In this document: positions 54,844 through 63,680 of the stretch, in pieces
How positions within the stretch are numbered: the first letter of the stretch is position 1
Layout: each line of letters begins with the position of its first letter
Source of the DNA: JALYUM01 sp036688685
GTDB taxonomy: Bacteria; Pseudomonadota; Gammaproteobacteria; Burkholderiales; Burkholderiaceae_D
Reading direction: 5' to 3'
Length of the DNA stretch: 64,000 bases
NCBI RefSeq assembly: GCF_036688685.1
Contig: NZ_JAQQPS010000002.1
Location: 62,001 to 126,000 of the forward strand
Notes under the pieces: model-generated
Seen by the model: the letters and a program-made list of their open reading frames with translations, nothing else
Told to the model about the DNA's origin: nothing
Database searches by the model: none
Made by a program: the position numbers and the translations under genes

Positions 54844-55914
54844 TCACTTCGGCCGCGGACCCTTGAGCCGCGGATCCGGGGCCTTGACCCGACCAGCGCG
54901 AATATCGGCCACCGTGTGCGCCACCGCGCGCGCCACGTTTTTCACTTCCTCCTGAAAATCCAGATCCCGATCGAGCGCATCATGGCTCTCGGCATACGAT
55001 TCGTAATACCCGATGTAGCGATTGAGTTCCCCGAACGTCCCCGCGCTGACCATGCCCATCCAGGTCATCCAGTCCGACAGGGCGCGCCGCACGCCATCCA
55101 CGCCGGCCACATCGCCATGCACCACCAGGCCGTACGCTCGGTTGGCCAGGTGCTTTGGATAGTCCCAGCCACCCAGTTCCAGGTCCTTCGCCTCGTTGGC
55201 TTTCTTGCCGTGGGTCGAACTCGGATCGGGATTGCCCCCGTCCGCACAGACCAGCCGGTCGATCATGGCTTTTAATACCGTCGGCGTCTGGTACCAATGC
55301 ACCGGCGTGATGATGATGACGCCGTGCGCCGCCACCCATTTTTCGTAGATCTCGTTCATCCAGTCGCCGGTCTGGCGCGCCGCGTGGTTCGGATAGCAGC
55401 TGCATGGCCAGTGGCACAGCGGCATGGCGGTCGAGGCGCAACCTTTGCACGGGTGGATGTGGCGGTCGTAGTCTGAGGTCACCAGCGACAGGTCGAGCAG
55501 GTCGACTTCGATGCCTTCGCCTTCCAGGATGGTGCGCGCCATCTCGCTCATGCGCCAGCTCTTGGAATTCTCGCCGGGGCAGCTGCCATCGTTGCGCGGC
55601 GAGCTGACGATGAGCAGCACGCGGCTCTGCGTGGCCGGGTCTTTCTGATGGCGTTCGGCCGCCAGCAGGCGGTCGCGCGCTTGCTTCCATTCGATCGACA
55701 GCGCGTAGCCGGGATCGGCAAAACCTGCGCCGGCTGGCACCGTGCGCGGCGCTTTGTGGCTGTCGGCGTAATTGTGCCAGGCGATTTCTTCGATCTTGGC
55801 GATCTCATCGCTCACGGCGTCGAAGGCCGGATCGTAAAACGATTTGATGAACTTCAGGTGAAACTCGTTGCGCCCCAGCTTGGCCGGCGCCTGGCCCTTG
55901 CGTATCGTCGTCAT
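54844..55914 (-). CDS. NADPH-dependent FMN-reductase/flavodoxin-family protein
   Basis: The 356-residue protein has a helical N-terminal extension of about 90 residues, then a flavodoxin-like domain with VLLIVSSPRNDGSCPGENSK and IIITPVHWYQTPTVLKAMID, the FMN-phosphate loop and WY-type flavin contact. A CKGCASTAMPLCHWPCSCYP Cys cluster lies between. Members reduce FMN or quinones with NAD(P)H. The Cys cluster is unusual for the family and could bind metal. Confidence 0.82.
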   Translation of the reverse strand: MTTIRKGQAPAKLGRNEFHLKFIKSFYDPAFDAVSDEIAKIEEIAWHNYADSHKAPRTVPAGAGFADPGYALSIEWKQARDRLLAAERHQKDPATQSRVLLIVSSPRNDGSCPGENSKSWRMSEMARTILEGEGIEVDLLDLSLVTSDYDRHIHPCKGCASTAMPLCHWPCSCYPNHAARQTGDWMNEIYEKWVAAHGVIIITPVHWYQTPTVLKAMIDRLVCADGGNPDPSSTHGKKANEAKDLELGGWDYPKHLANRAYGLVVHGDVAGVDGVRRALSDWMTWMGMVSAGTFGELNRYIGYYESYAESHDALDRDLDFQEEVKNVARAVAHTVADIRAGRVKAPDPRLKGPRPK

Positions 55915-55990
55915 GGAACCCTCTCGTCAAGACCTGATTATCTTGTGCGCGGGGCGCGCGCCATGTGGGATAGCGAACCCATTCGGACAT

Positions 55991-56019
55991 AAAAAAAGGC
56001 AGCAACCGAAGTCGCTGCC
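55991..56019 (-). terminator. Terminator of the periplasmic repeat-protein gene
   Basis: GGCAGC (55998-56003) and GCTGCC (56014-56019) form a hairpin; seven T follow on the minus strand. Confidence 0.85.
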
Positions 56020-56043
56020 CATCTTTAGAAGACGGCTACCTGA

Positions 56044-57390
56044 TTAGTTGGCCGCGGTGGCTGCTGCTGGCGCCGGTGCATTGAGCAGCATGACCCAGTA
56101 CTTGGCCAGGTCGCCGGCACCGCCGCCGCCCTTGATGCTCTTGAACGTGGCAATCGCTTCGGCTTTCTTGCCGCCGCGCGCCTGCGCCATGCCCAGACGC
56201 AGCTTGGCTTCTTCGGGTGCCTTCAGGCTGCCCTTGGCGATACCTTGCTCGATGAAGCCGATGCCCTTGTCGTACTGGTCCATCGTGGCATACGCCCAGC
56301 CCAGGTTAACCAGGCCGGCGCCGGTCTTGGCCTTGGTCGCCGACGCTTCGCCTGCAGCGATGTTTTTCGCGTCGTCTGCCGCGCCGCGGGTAGCCTTGTC
56401 GCGCAGTGCCTTGTGCTTGGCAGCGTTGGCGCCCGTGCCCAGGACGTTGGCGGCGTAGCCGGCGTCCATGGCTTTCTTCGCTTCGGTCGGGAAGCCGGCC
56501 TGCAGCGCCAGTTCGGCCAGGTCGACGTACTCGTCGGCGCTCATGCTCTTGACCATGGTCGCTTCCATGCGGTACACGTTGATCATATTGGTCTGGGCGT
56601 CGAAACCAGGTTTACGCGCCACGCCGCGGTTGAGCAGGTCGGCGCGGATTTCGTCGGTCGGGTAGTAGGTGGCCAGTTTTTCCAGCGCCAGCAGGTAGGT
56701 GGCGTCGTCCTTGAGCTTGATGGCGGCCGAAGCGAGCAGGCGCAGGTCTTCCTGCGACGGCGCCGTGCCCGAGGCATCGGATGCGGCGATGATCGGCAGT
56801 AGCTCGGTCTTGGTGGTGTTGAAGTCGTTCGACAGGTAGTACGAACGGATCATGGCCGGGCGCACTTTATCAGGCGTCGGGCTGTCTTTCTGGTAGCGCT
56901 TGAACCACTCGATGGCTTTCGGGTAGTTCTTGCCGTTGTAGTAGTAATTGGCCAGGGCCTGGATGAATTCGGCCTGCTCGGCGCCCTTCAGACGGTCCGA
57001 GGCGATGATCGCTTCCAGCGCCGCCATGGCCATCTGGTCGTTCGACGTCGCCGAACCGAGCGACAGCTTCATGCGGTTGGTCACGTACATTTCGTACGGG
57101 TTCTTGTTTGCGACTGCCTCGGCCTGGGTGATGCGGCTTTGCACTTCGGTGTAGTTTTTCGCGTCCATCAAGGGCTTGATGGCGGTCGGGTCGAGCAGCT
57201 TGAACAGTTCCGGGCGCACGGCGTCCGCTGGTGGCGTCGCGACGGCAGCACCTTGTGCGGGCGTGGGGCCGGACGACGTTGCCGCAGGCATCGCACTTTT
57301 CGATGCCTGCGCGTTGGCAGCGCTCGGGAGGACGTTCAGGCCGACAGCGGCCAGCATCATGAACAGGCGGGCGAAGCGGAATTGGGACAT
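56044..57390 (-). CDS. Exported TPR-like repeat protein of unknown function
   Basis: The 448-residue protein starts MSQFRFARLFMMLAAVGLNV with a signal peptide (cut about NAQA). A Ser/Pro/Ala-rich segment leads to helix-turn-helix pairs, such as EQAEFIQALANYYYNGKNYP, KAIEWFKRYQKDSP and MDQYDKGIGFIEQGIAKGSL, like tetratricopeptide repeats. Members likely act in periplasmic protein assembly. No membrane domain or enzyme motif is seen. The start is chosen because upstream codons are not signal-like. Monocistronic. Confidence 0.75.
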   Translation of the reverse strand: MSQFRFARLFMMLAAVGLNVLPSAANAQASKSAMPAATSSGPTPAQGAAVATPPADAVRPELFKLLDPTAIKPLMDAKNYTEVQSRITQAEAVANKNPYEMYVTNRMKLSLGSATSNDQMAMAALEAIIASDRLKGAEQAEFIQALANYYYNGKNYPKAIEWFKRYQKDSPTPDKVRPAMIRSYYLSNDFNTTKTELLPIIAASDASGTAPSQEDLRLLASAAIKLKDDATYLLALEKLATYYPTDEIRADLLNRGVARKPGFDAQTNMINVYRMEATMVKSMSADEYVDLAELALQAGFPTEAKKAMDAGYAANVLGTGANAAKHKALRDKATRGAADDAKNIAAGEASATKAKTGAGLVNLGWAYATMDQYDKGIGFIEQGIAKGSLKAPEEAKLRLGMAQARGGKKAEAIATFKSIKGGGGAGDLAKYWVMLLNAPAPAAATAAN

Positions 57391-57538
57391 GGGTTTCCTT
57401 CGTTCAAAAAAATGGTTCAAGAATGCTTGAGCGGGCCGCAACGACGACAAAACAGCCGCCACGCCCGGGCGAATCGCTTATTGTCCCATAAACTACGACT
57501 TATCGAGCTGGCGTGTGTCGCCAAAGTGTAGCCGGATG

Positions 57539-59026
57539 TTACGTAAAGCCCGGCACCGGGCAGTGGCCAGTGGCATCGAGCGCGCCAGACAGCCACGCGT
57601 GCACGGCCGCCAGCGCCGGCGGCGCAAAACCGTAGGTCATCACGGCAGGCGCAGCGATGTCGAGCGCCAGGTACGGGTTCCACAGCGCCAGGTGCAGGTC
57701 GGGCCGCCAGGTTGCACGCGCAGCGGCGCCGTAGCGCAGGCGCGCGGTCGACGCCAGCATGGTGAACATGCCGTCCTGGGGCAGCGTGCCCCAGTCGAAC
57801 GTGTCGGCGTCGACGAACGTGACCAGGTCGACCGGATACAGCTGGCCCAGCACGGCGGCCAGTGCCGCGGCGCCCACGCCCGCTTCCGACACGCCGTCGC
57901 TGACCACGTCCTGACGCATCACCAGTCGCACCGGCGTGCCGGGGGCAGGGCGCACTGGATTGCCGCGTGTGGTCAAGGCCTGCTGCCAGGCGCGCGCCAT
58001 CAGCGTGCGGTCGTCCGGTTCGGAGGCGAACTCGGTGCCGGCGCCCGGGTACTTGTGCGCCAGCGCGTCGAGCCGCGCGATGCGCGCTTCGACGGCCGCC
58101 ATTGGCAGTGTGCCGTCAGCGATCGCAGCGGCGATGGCGTCCAGCGTGGCCTGCTGCGACGCCCGGCTGCCGGTGGCCATCACCATGTCGGCGCCGGCCA
58201 GTAAAGCCTGCACACCGGCGGCGCCGGCGCCGAAGCGCAGCGCGATGGCGTGCATGTCCATGTCGTCGGTGATGATCACGCCCTGGTAGCCCCACTGCTC
58301 GCGCAGCAGGCCAGTCAGGATCGGGTGCGACATCGTGGCCGGCAACATCGGGTCGAGCGCTGGATACACGATGTGGGCGGTCATCATCGCCGCTGCGTTT
58401 GGCGCGGCGCGGCGGAACGGCGCGAATTCGAAGCGTTCCAGTTCGGCCAGCGGCTTGTCGACGGTGGGCAGGTCGCGGTGCGAATCGACGTGGGTGTCGC
58501 CGTGGCCGGGGAAGTGCTTGACGCAGCAGGCCACGCCTTCGCTTTCGCTGCCAGCCATCCAGCTCAGCGCCAGCGTGGCTGCCTGCTCCGGGTCGGCGCC
58601 GAACGAGCGCTCGGCAATCACCGGATTGTGCGGGTTGTTGTTCAGGTCCAGCACCGGCGCGAAGTTCCAGTTGAAACCGAGCGAGCGCACCGCGCGCGCC
58701 ACTGCGGCGCCGACGGCGTGCGCCAGCGCCGGGTCATTGGCCGCACCCAGCGCCATGGCCGACGGCGGCGACGGCACCCAGGTGGCGCGCACCACGGCGC
58801 CGCCTTCCTGGTCGAGCGCGATCAGCGCCTGCGTGCCCATGATGCCGCGCAGCGCATCGGTGAAGCCGCGCAGTTGCACGGCGTCGGTCATGTTCTGGCG
58901 GAACAGGCAGGTGGCGCGGATGCGGTTGTCAACCAAAAACGCACTGGTCTCGGGGTCGAGCGTGGTGCCGAACAGGCGCACCATCATTAACTGGCCGGCA
59001 AGCTGGTGTGGCGGTATTTTGCGCAT
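57539..59026 (-). CDS. nagZ: Beta-N-acetylhexosaminidase (GH3, NagZ-type)
   Basis: The 495-residue GH3 enzyme carries ALIALDQEGGAVVRAT, the family His/Asp loop CVKHFPGHGDTHVDSHRDLP, and VIITDDMDMHAI, holding the nucleophile Asp. NagZ removes GlcNAc from muropeptides in the cytoplasm. It is longer than usual (about 340 residues) because of an extra C-terminal domain from about 340. It is last in the nag operon, 4 nt after the SIS gene, which links cell-wall recycling to GlcNAc use. Confidence 0.9.
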   Translation of the reverse strand: MRKIPPHQLAGQLMMVRLFGTTLDPETSAFLVDNRIRATCLFRQNMTDAVQLRGFTDALRGIMGTQALIALDQEGGAVVRATWVPSPPSAMALGAANDPALAHAVGAAVARAVRSLGFNWNFAPVLDLNNNPHNPVIAERSFGADPEQAATLALSWMAGSESEGVACCVKHFPGHGDTHVDSHRDLPTVDKPLAELERFEFAPFRRAAPNAAAMMTAHIVYPALDPMLPATMSHPILTGLLREQWGYQGVIITDDMDMHAIALRFGAGAAGVQALLAGADMVMATGSRASQQATLDAIAAAIADGTLPMAAVEARIARLDALAHKYPGAGTEFASEPDDRTLMARAWQQALTTRGNPVRPAPGTPVRLVMRQDVVSDGVSEAGVGAAALAAVLGQLYPVDLVTFVDADTFDWGTLPQDGMFTMLASTARLRYGAAARATWRPDLHLALWNPYLALDIAAPAVMTYGFAPPALAAVHAWLSGALDATGHCPVPGFT

Positions 59027-59030
59027 CGAT

Positions 59031-60068
59031 TCAATTCGTCTTCGTGACTTTGGAGAGGTGGCGCGGACGGTCCGGATCCATGCCGCGTGCGCGCGCCAGG
59101 TGGGCGGCCATCACATAAAAACTCTGGATCGCGACGATCGGATCGAGGTCCGGCGTGGCGGCGACTGGCAGCGTCAGATCGCGTTCGGGAATATCTGCGG
59201 GCGCCGCCAGCAGCACGCGCGCGCCGCGCCCGCGCATCTCGGTGGCGAGTGCCACCAGGCCGGCCTGGGTGGGGCCGCGCGTGGCGAAAATGAGCAGCGG
59301 GTAGCCGTCCTCGATCAGCGCCATGGGGCCGTGCTTGATCTCGGCGCCACTGAACGCTTCGGCCTGCAGCGCCGAGGTTTCCTTGAATTTCAGGGCGGCC
59401 TCCAGGGCCACGGGAAAACTGATGCCGCGCCCGACCACCATGATGTTGCGCGCCGGCGCCAGTACATCCAGCGCCGCCGACCAGTCGACCTGGCTGGCGC
59501 CGCGCAAGGCGTCTGGCAGGGCCGCGAGACCGTCTTTCAGTTCGCTGTCGCTCTGCCACTCGGCCACCAGGCGCGCGCCGGCCACCAGGCTCGTAATAAA
59601 ACTCTTGGTGGCGGCGACGCTTTGTTCGCGCCCGGCGTGCAGCGGCAGCGCCCATTCGGCCGCCTGCGCCAGCGGCGAGGTGATGTCGTTGACCAGCGCG
59701 ACGGTGGTGGCGCCGCCGTCGCGGAAGTAGCGGATCGGTTCGACCACGTCCGGGCTCTGGCCCGACTGCGAAATCGACAGCGCCAGCGTGCCTTCGGTGC
59801 GCAGCGGCGCTCTCGACAAGGTCACCAGCGACATCGGCAGGGATGTGACCAGCCGCCCAAGGCGCGACATGATCAGGTAAGCCAGATAGCCGCAGGCGTG
59901 ATCCGAACTGCCGCGCGCGATCGTCACAGCGCTGTTGAAATTGGTCGAGCGCAGCTTGCGCCCCAGTTCCTGGTAACGCGCGGCGTCGTTGGTCAACTGG
60001 GCCGCGACGCAGTCGCCGGCGGACAGGGCTTCGTCGAGCATCAACGACGTCACGGATTTACCATTCAC
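59031..60068 (-). CDS. SIS-domain glucosamine-6-phosphate deaminase (NagB-II type)
   Basis: The 345-residue protein has two SIS domains, with RGSSDHACGYLAYL and SISQSGQSPDVVEPI in the first, and EAALKFKETSALQAEAFSGA in the second. Like GlmS without the glutaminase part, this family replaces NagB in many proteobacteria, converting GlcN-6-P to fructose-6-P. Start is GTG with GGAGA upstream and an 11-nt overlap with nagA. The family's C-terminal His ring-opening residue is not assessed. Confidence 0.88.
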   Translation of the reverse strand: MNGKSVTSLMLDEALSAGDCVAAQLTNDAARYQELGRKLRSTNFNSAVTIARGSSDHACGYLAYLIMSRLGRLVTSLPMSLVTLSRAPLRTEGTLALSISQSGQSPDVVEPIRYFRDGGATTVALVNDITSPLAQAAEWALPLHAGREQSVAATKSFITSLVAGARLVAEWQSDSELKDGLAALPDALRGASQVDWSAALDVLAPARNIMVVGRGISFPVALEAALKFKETSALQAEAFSGAEIKHGPMALIEDGYPLLIFATRGPTQAGLVALATEMRGRGARVLLAAPADIPERDLTLPVAATPDLDPIVAIQSFYVMAAHLARARGMDPDRPRHLSKVTKTN

Positions 60069-61149
60069 ACGCTTCTCCTTCGATATACACAGCTTTGATG
60101 TTCAACGCGCGGTCGAGCACGACGAGGTCGGCAAAGCAGCCCGGCGCCAGGCGCCCGCGCGTCGTCTCGCCGAGGTAGTCGGCGGCATTGGTCGAGACGC
60201 GCCGCGAGGCGTCGGCCAGGTCGAGGCCGAGCGACACCAGGTTGCGCAGCGCCTGGTCCATGGTCAGCGTGCTGCCGGCCAGCGTGCCGTCGGCCAGGCG
60301 TACGCCGCCGGCGCATTTGTGTACCACCTGGCGGCCCAGCATGTACTCGCCGTCCGGCATGCCGGAAGCGGCGGTCGAATCGGTGACGCAATATAAATGC
60401 GGAATCGCGCGCAGGGCCACCTTGATGGCGCCCGGGTGCACGTGCAGCAGGTCGGGGATGATTTCGGCGTACTGCGCGTGCGCCAGCGCGGCGCCGACCA
60501 TGCCCGGCTCGCGATGGTGCAGGCCGGGCATGGCATTGAACAGGTGGGTGAAGCCGGCCGCGCCGTGGGCCAGCGCGGCCACGCCGTCTTCGTAGCTGCC
60601 GGTGGTGTGGCCGATTTGCACCCGGATGCCGGCGTCGGCCAGTGCGCGCACCAAATCGAGGTGGCCCGGCATTTCCGGCGCCACGGTAATCAGGCGCATC
60701 GGCGCGTGCGCTGCCAGCGCCTGCACCTCGGCCAGCGTGGCGGCGCGCGCAAACGGCGGCTGGGCGCCCAGCTTGCCCGGGTTGATGTACGGGCCTTCCA
60801 GGTGCACGCCGAGGATGCGCGCCGATCCCGTCACGGGCGTCGCCATCGCCGCGCCGATGGCGCGCAGGGCCGTGACGATGTCGTCGGGCGGCGCGGTCAT
60901 GGTGGTGGCCAGCAGGCTGGTGGTGCCATGGCGCGCGTGGATGCGCGCGATGGCGTGCGGCGCGTCGCCGCCTTCCATCATGTCGCGCCCGGCGCCGCCG
61001 TGGACGTGCAGGTCGATGAAGCCCGGGATGATGTAATCGTCGCCGTTCGCTGCGGGATCGACCGGCGCACCGTCGATGGCACCGATCTGGCGGCCGAAGG
61101 CGATGCTGCCGGACACCCAGCCGGACGGGGTCAGGATATTGCCCTTCAT
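60058..61149 (-). CDS. nagA: N-acetylglucosamine-6-phosphate deacetylase
   Basis: The 363-residue amidohydrolase shows PGFIDLHVHGGAGRD (metal-binding HxH), LGVHLEGPYINP, GFTHLFNAMPGLHH and VTDSTAASGMPDGEY (catalytic Asp). NagA makes GlcN-6-P and acetate. Start MKGNILTPSG overlaps the nagK gene by 4 nt (ATGA); a long upstream frame is rejected because it runs antisense-like through nagK. Confidence 0.96.
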   Translation of the reverse strand: MKGNILTPSGWVSGSIAFGRQIGAIDGAPVDPAANGDDYIIPGFIDLHVHGGAGRDMMEGGDAPHAIARIHARHGTTSLLATTMTAPPDDIVTALRAIGAAMATPVTGSARILGVHLEGPYINPGKLGAQPPFARAATLAEVQALAAHAPMRLITVAPEMPGHLDLVRALADAGIRVQIGHTTGSYEDGVAALAHGAAGFTHLFNAMPGLHHREPGMVGAALAHAQYAEIIPDLLHVHPGAIKVALRAIPHLYCVTDSTAASGMPDGEYMLGRQVVHKCAGGVRLADGTLAGSTLTMDQALRNLVSLGLDLADASRRVSTNAADYLGETTRGRLAPGCFADLVVLDRALNIKAVYIEGEACEW

Positions 61150-62042
61150 TGCGCGGCGCCGGTTTGCAGCTGCGTGGCGATCATGCGCAAGGCGCCGGCG
61201 GCCGAGTCGCCCTGGGCCGGCACGATCAGTTCCACCGTTTCGGCATCGAGCCAGGGCGCCACCGCCGCGCCCAGACCACCGCACAGGGCCAGCGGCAGTG
61301 CGTATTCCGGGTCGAGGGCGGCGGCCATCAGGTCCACCTCGTAGCCCGCGCTGGCCATGATTTCGCAGGCCGCTTCGTCTTCGGCTTCGGCGTGGCGCAC
61401 CACCAGCGGCGCCAGCGTGGCGAAGCGGGTGGCGGTGGCGCCGGCCAGCCAGTCCTGGATCGCATGTCGCGTGCCGCCGCACAGGGCGACAATCTCGTCG
61501 GCCATGGGGCCACCCTCCAGGCGCCCGTCGAGCGTTTGCTGGATGTAGTTGATGGCGGCCATGCCGATCCACGCGCCGCTGCCTTCATCGCCGGACGGGA
61601 AACCCCAGCCGCCGACTTCGCGCTGGGTGCCGTCGGCCAGCAGGGCCTGGCCGACGCTGCCGGTGCCCAGCGCGATGACGGCGCCCGGCTGGCCGCCGTG
61701 GGCGCCGATCAGGGTGGTGTAGCCGTCGTTGTTCAGTGTGCAGAAGGTGTAGCCGGGATTGGCCTCGATGAAGGCCTGCGCCCATCGCTGGTTGTGGGCG
61801 CCGGCCATGCCCAGGCCTATTGCCAAGTCGGCGCGCGGCGGCGGCTCGAGGCCGGCGTTCTGGAAGGCCTGCGCGACGGCGGCGCCAATCGCGTCCCAGG
61901 CCGCTTCGAAGCCTTGCGATAGCGCCGATGGGCCGGCGGCGCCTTCGGCAAGTTCCGTGTAGTCAAAGCCGGGCGTGCAGCGCGCCAGCCGCACGCGGGT
62001 GCCGCTGCCGCCGCCGTCGACGCCGATGAGATAAGTGATCAT
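61146..62042 (-). CDS. nagK: N-acetylglucosamine kinase (BadF/BcrA ATPase fold)
   Basis: The 298-residue protein starts MITYLIGVDGGGSGTRVRLA, with the ATPase phosphate-1 loop, and shows VIALGTGSVGQALL and GGWGFPSGDEGSGAWIG. It phosphorylates GlcNAc (or GlcN) at O6 with ATP, feeding nagA. It is first in the operon behind a strong promoter. A transporter is not found here, so GlcNAc uptake is encoded elsewhere. Confidence 0.9.
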   Translation of the reverse strand: MITYLIGVDGGGSGTRVRLARCTPGFDYTELAEGAAGPSALSQGFEAAWDAIGAAVAQAFQNAGLEPPPRADLAIGLGMAGAHNQRWAQAFIEANPGYTFCTLNNDGYTTLIGAHGGQPGAVIALGTGSVGQALLADGTQREVGGWGFPSGDEGSGAWIGMAAINYIQQTLDGRLEGGPMADEIVALCGGTRHAIQDWLAGATATRFATLAPLVVRHAEAEDEAACEIMASAGYEVDLMAAALDPEYALPLALCGGLGAAVAPWLDAETVELIVPAQGDSAAGALRMIATQLQTGAAQ

Positions 62043-62069
62043 GTGTATGCCCGGGAAAAAGTTCAGGGC

Positions 62070-62098
62070 ACTATAGGATCGGCTCCAGGTGAAGTCAA
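62070..62098 (-). promoter_or_regulatory. Sigma70 promoter of the nag operon
   Basis: On the minus strand TTGACT (62093-62098), 17-bp spacer, TATAGT (62070-62075), 28 nt before the nagK ATG. Both boxes are near consensus. Confidence 0.85.
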
Positions 62099-62100
62099 CA

Positions 62101-62117
62101 GGTATTTAATTGGTATT
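62101..62117. promoter_or_regulatory. Direct repeat GGTATT-N5-GGTATT upstream of the nag promoter
   Basis: Two GGTATT hexamers (62101-62106, 62112-62117), 11 bp apart and next to the -35 box, read AATACC on the transcribed strand. This spacing suggests a regulator binding one DNA face; no regulator gene lies near. Confidence 0.4.
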
Positions 62118-62164
62118 AGTGTGCTTGCATTTCGCCTGCTGTGGCGACGGCGCAATTGGTATGC

Positions 62165-63232
62165 CTACCTCTGATTCATGCCGTGCCGGCTCCAGGTGGT
62201 TAGAACACTGTCGCGCTCGGTGCCCAGCAGGAGGCTGGCGTCGCCCGGCCCGCTGGCGTTCACATCGGCGCGGTTGGCCAGCAGTTGCGTGCCGTCCAGG
62301 CTGCCCGAACCGCGCACAACGGCTTCCAGCTGCGTGACGGTGCCGCCGATGATGGCGCTGCCCGGACCGCTGATGACCAGGCGTGCATGCTGGGCTTGCA
62401 GCGTGCTGGCGGTCAGGTCGCCCGATCCGCGCAACTGGGCCACCAGCTCCCTGATGCGTCCGCCCACGCAGGCGTCGCCCGGTCCGCTTTGCACCAGGTT
62501 CACCGATTCGACTGCGAGGCTGCAGGCCTTCAGGTCGCCCGAGCCGTTCAGCACGGCTTGCAGGTCGCGCGCGCTGCCGTCCAGCTGCACATCGCCCGGC
62601 CCGCTCTGGCGCACGTTGGCGCGGGCCAGTTTCAGGTCGTGTGCGACGAGGTCGCCGGAGCCGGACACCGCGACGGTCAACTCGGTGCCCACTGCACCGA
62701 GTTTTACGTCGCCGGGGCCGCTCATAGTCAGGTCCAGGCTGGTGCTGGTCATGGCCTGCAAGTCGACATCGCCGGAGCCGCTGCTGCGCACCAGCAGGGT
62801 GCCCACGGCGCCACTGGCGCGCAGGTCGCCGGGGCCGCTGACGGCCAGTTCCAGATTGGCGCCGTTGAGCTGGTCGAGTTCGACATCGCCGCTGCCGCTC
62901 GCTTTGACGCGCTGCAGGCCGCTGGCGCTGACGGTAATGACCACCTCCGGGCGCGCGCTGTTCCAGCTGAACCAGTGCCAGCTGCCGTTGCGCGGCAGGG
63001 GGCGCACCACCAGCGTGTCGCCGCGCAGCGTGGTTTCGATCCGGGCCAGCGTGGCCGCCTCGCCTTCGAGGCGCACGCCAGGTGCGCCTTTCGCATGCAC
63101 CACCACCCGGTACGGCCCGCTCAGCTCGACGCTGCTGAAGGTGGCCAGCGTGCGCTGTTCGGTGATGCGCTCGGCCCCGTGGGCGCTGGTGGCAAGCAGG
63201 GCAAAGGCGGCGAGGGCGAGGGCGGTTTTCAT
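62165..63232 (-). CDS. DUF2807 (head-GIN) exported beta-repeat protein
   Basis: The 355-residue protein starts with a signal peptide (MKTALALAAFALLATSAHGA). From about residue 115 it repeats SGSGDVE, SGPGDL, SGSGDVD and so on about eleven times, every 18-22 residues, alternating SGSGD with SGPGD. This is the DUF2807/GIN-domain pattern, predicted as a right-handed beta-helix. Members are periplasmic or outer-membrane proteins whose role is not clear. Monocistronic, upstream of the nag operon on the same strand. Confidence 0.88.
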   Translation of the reverse strand: MKTALALAAFALLATSAHGAERITEQRTLATFSSVELSGPYRVVVHAKGAPGVRLEGEAATLARIETTLRGDTLVVRPLPRNGSWHWFSWNSARPEVVITVSASGLQRVKASGSGDVELDQLNGANLELAVSGPGDLRASGAVGTLLVRSSGSGDVDLQAMTSTSLDLTMSGPGDVKLGAVGTELTVAVSGSGDLVAHDLKLARANVRQSGPGDVQLDGSARDLQAVLNGSGDLKACSLAVESVNLVQSGPGDACVGGRIRELVAQLRGSGDLTASTLQAQHARLVISGPGSAIIGGTVTQLEAVVRGSGSLDGTQLLANRADVNASGPGDASLLLGTERDSVLTTWSRHGMNQR

Positions 63233-63494
63233 GGCAGTCCAGGTGAATGAAGAAGCCGCAACGATAGGGCCGCAGCGCGCCGCGCGCACGGTCTGCGCGA
63301 CAGGCCGCGCAAAAGTCGGGATGGACGGCGATTTGATGGGCGCGGCAGAATGCATGCTGTAGTGGCTCGCGCGCAACGTTTCCAGTGTGCGGCCGGTGTC
63401 GCTCACGACGCCCACGACCGCTCCGTATGGTCCTGACATGACAAAGGATAGCGCCGTGATGTCATAATGGCGCGATCGAGAAGGAGGAAGCAAG

Positions 63495-63680
63495 GTGATA
63501 CGCTACATGGGAACCCGCAAGACCGAGGACGGGGGCACGTTGTACGTGTTTATTGTCAACGGCCTTAAAAAAGAAGTGCGCGAAATGGCACTCAAACAAC
63601 ATCCGGGATGCTATGAGGCGCTGCCGGCGTCGGCCAAGGCCAAGATTGCGGCCAACCGGGCCTGGATGTCCAAGTTATGA
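63495..63680 (+). CDS. Small protein of unknown function
   Basis: The 61-residue frame starts at GTG with an excellent AAGGAGG site seven bases before. It reads MGTRKTEDGGTLYVFIVNGL, KKEVREMALKQHPGCYEALP and AKAKIAANRAWMSKL. No TM is seen; I recognise no family. The stop overlaps the next ATG (ATGA). Confidence 0.7.
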   Translation: MIRYMGTRKTEDGGTLYVFIVNGLKKEVREMALKQHPGCYEALPASAKAKIAANRAWMSKL

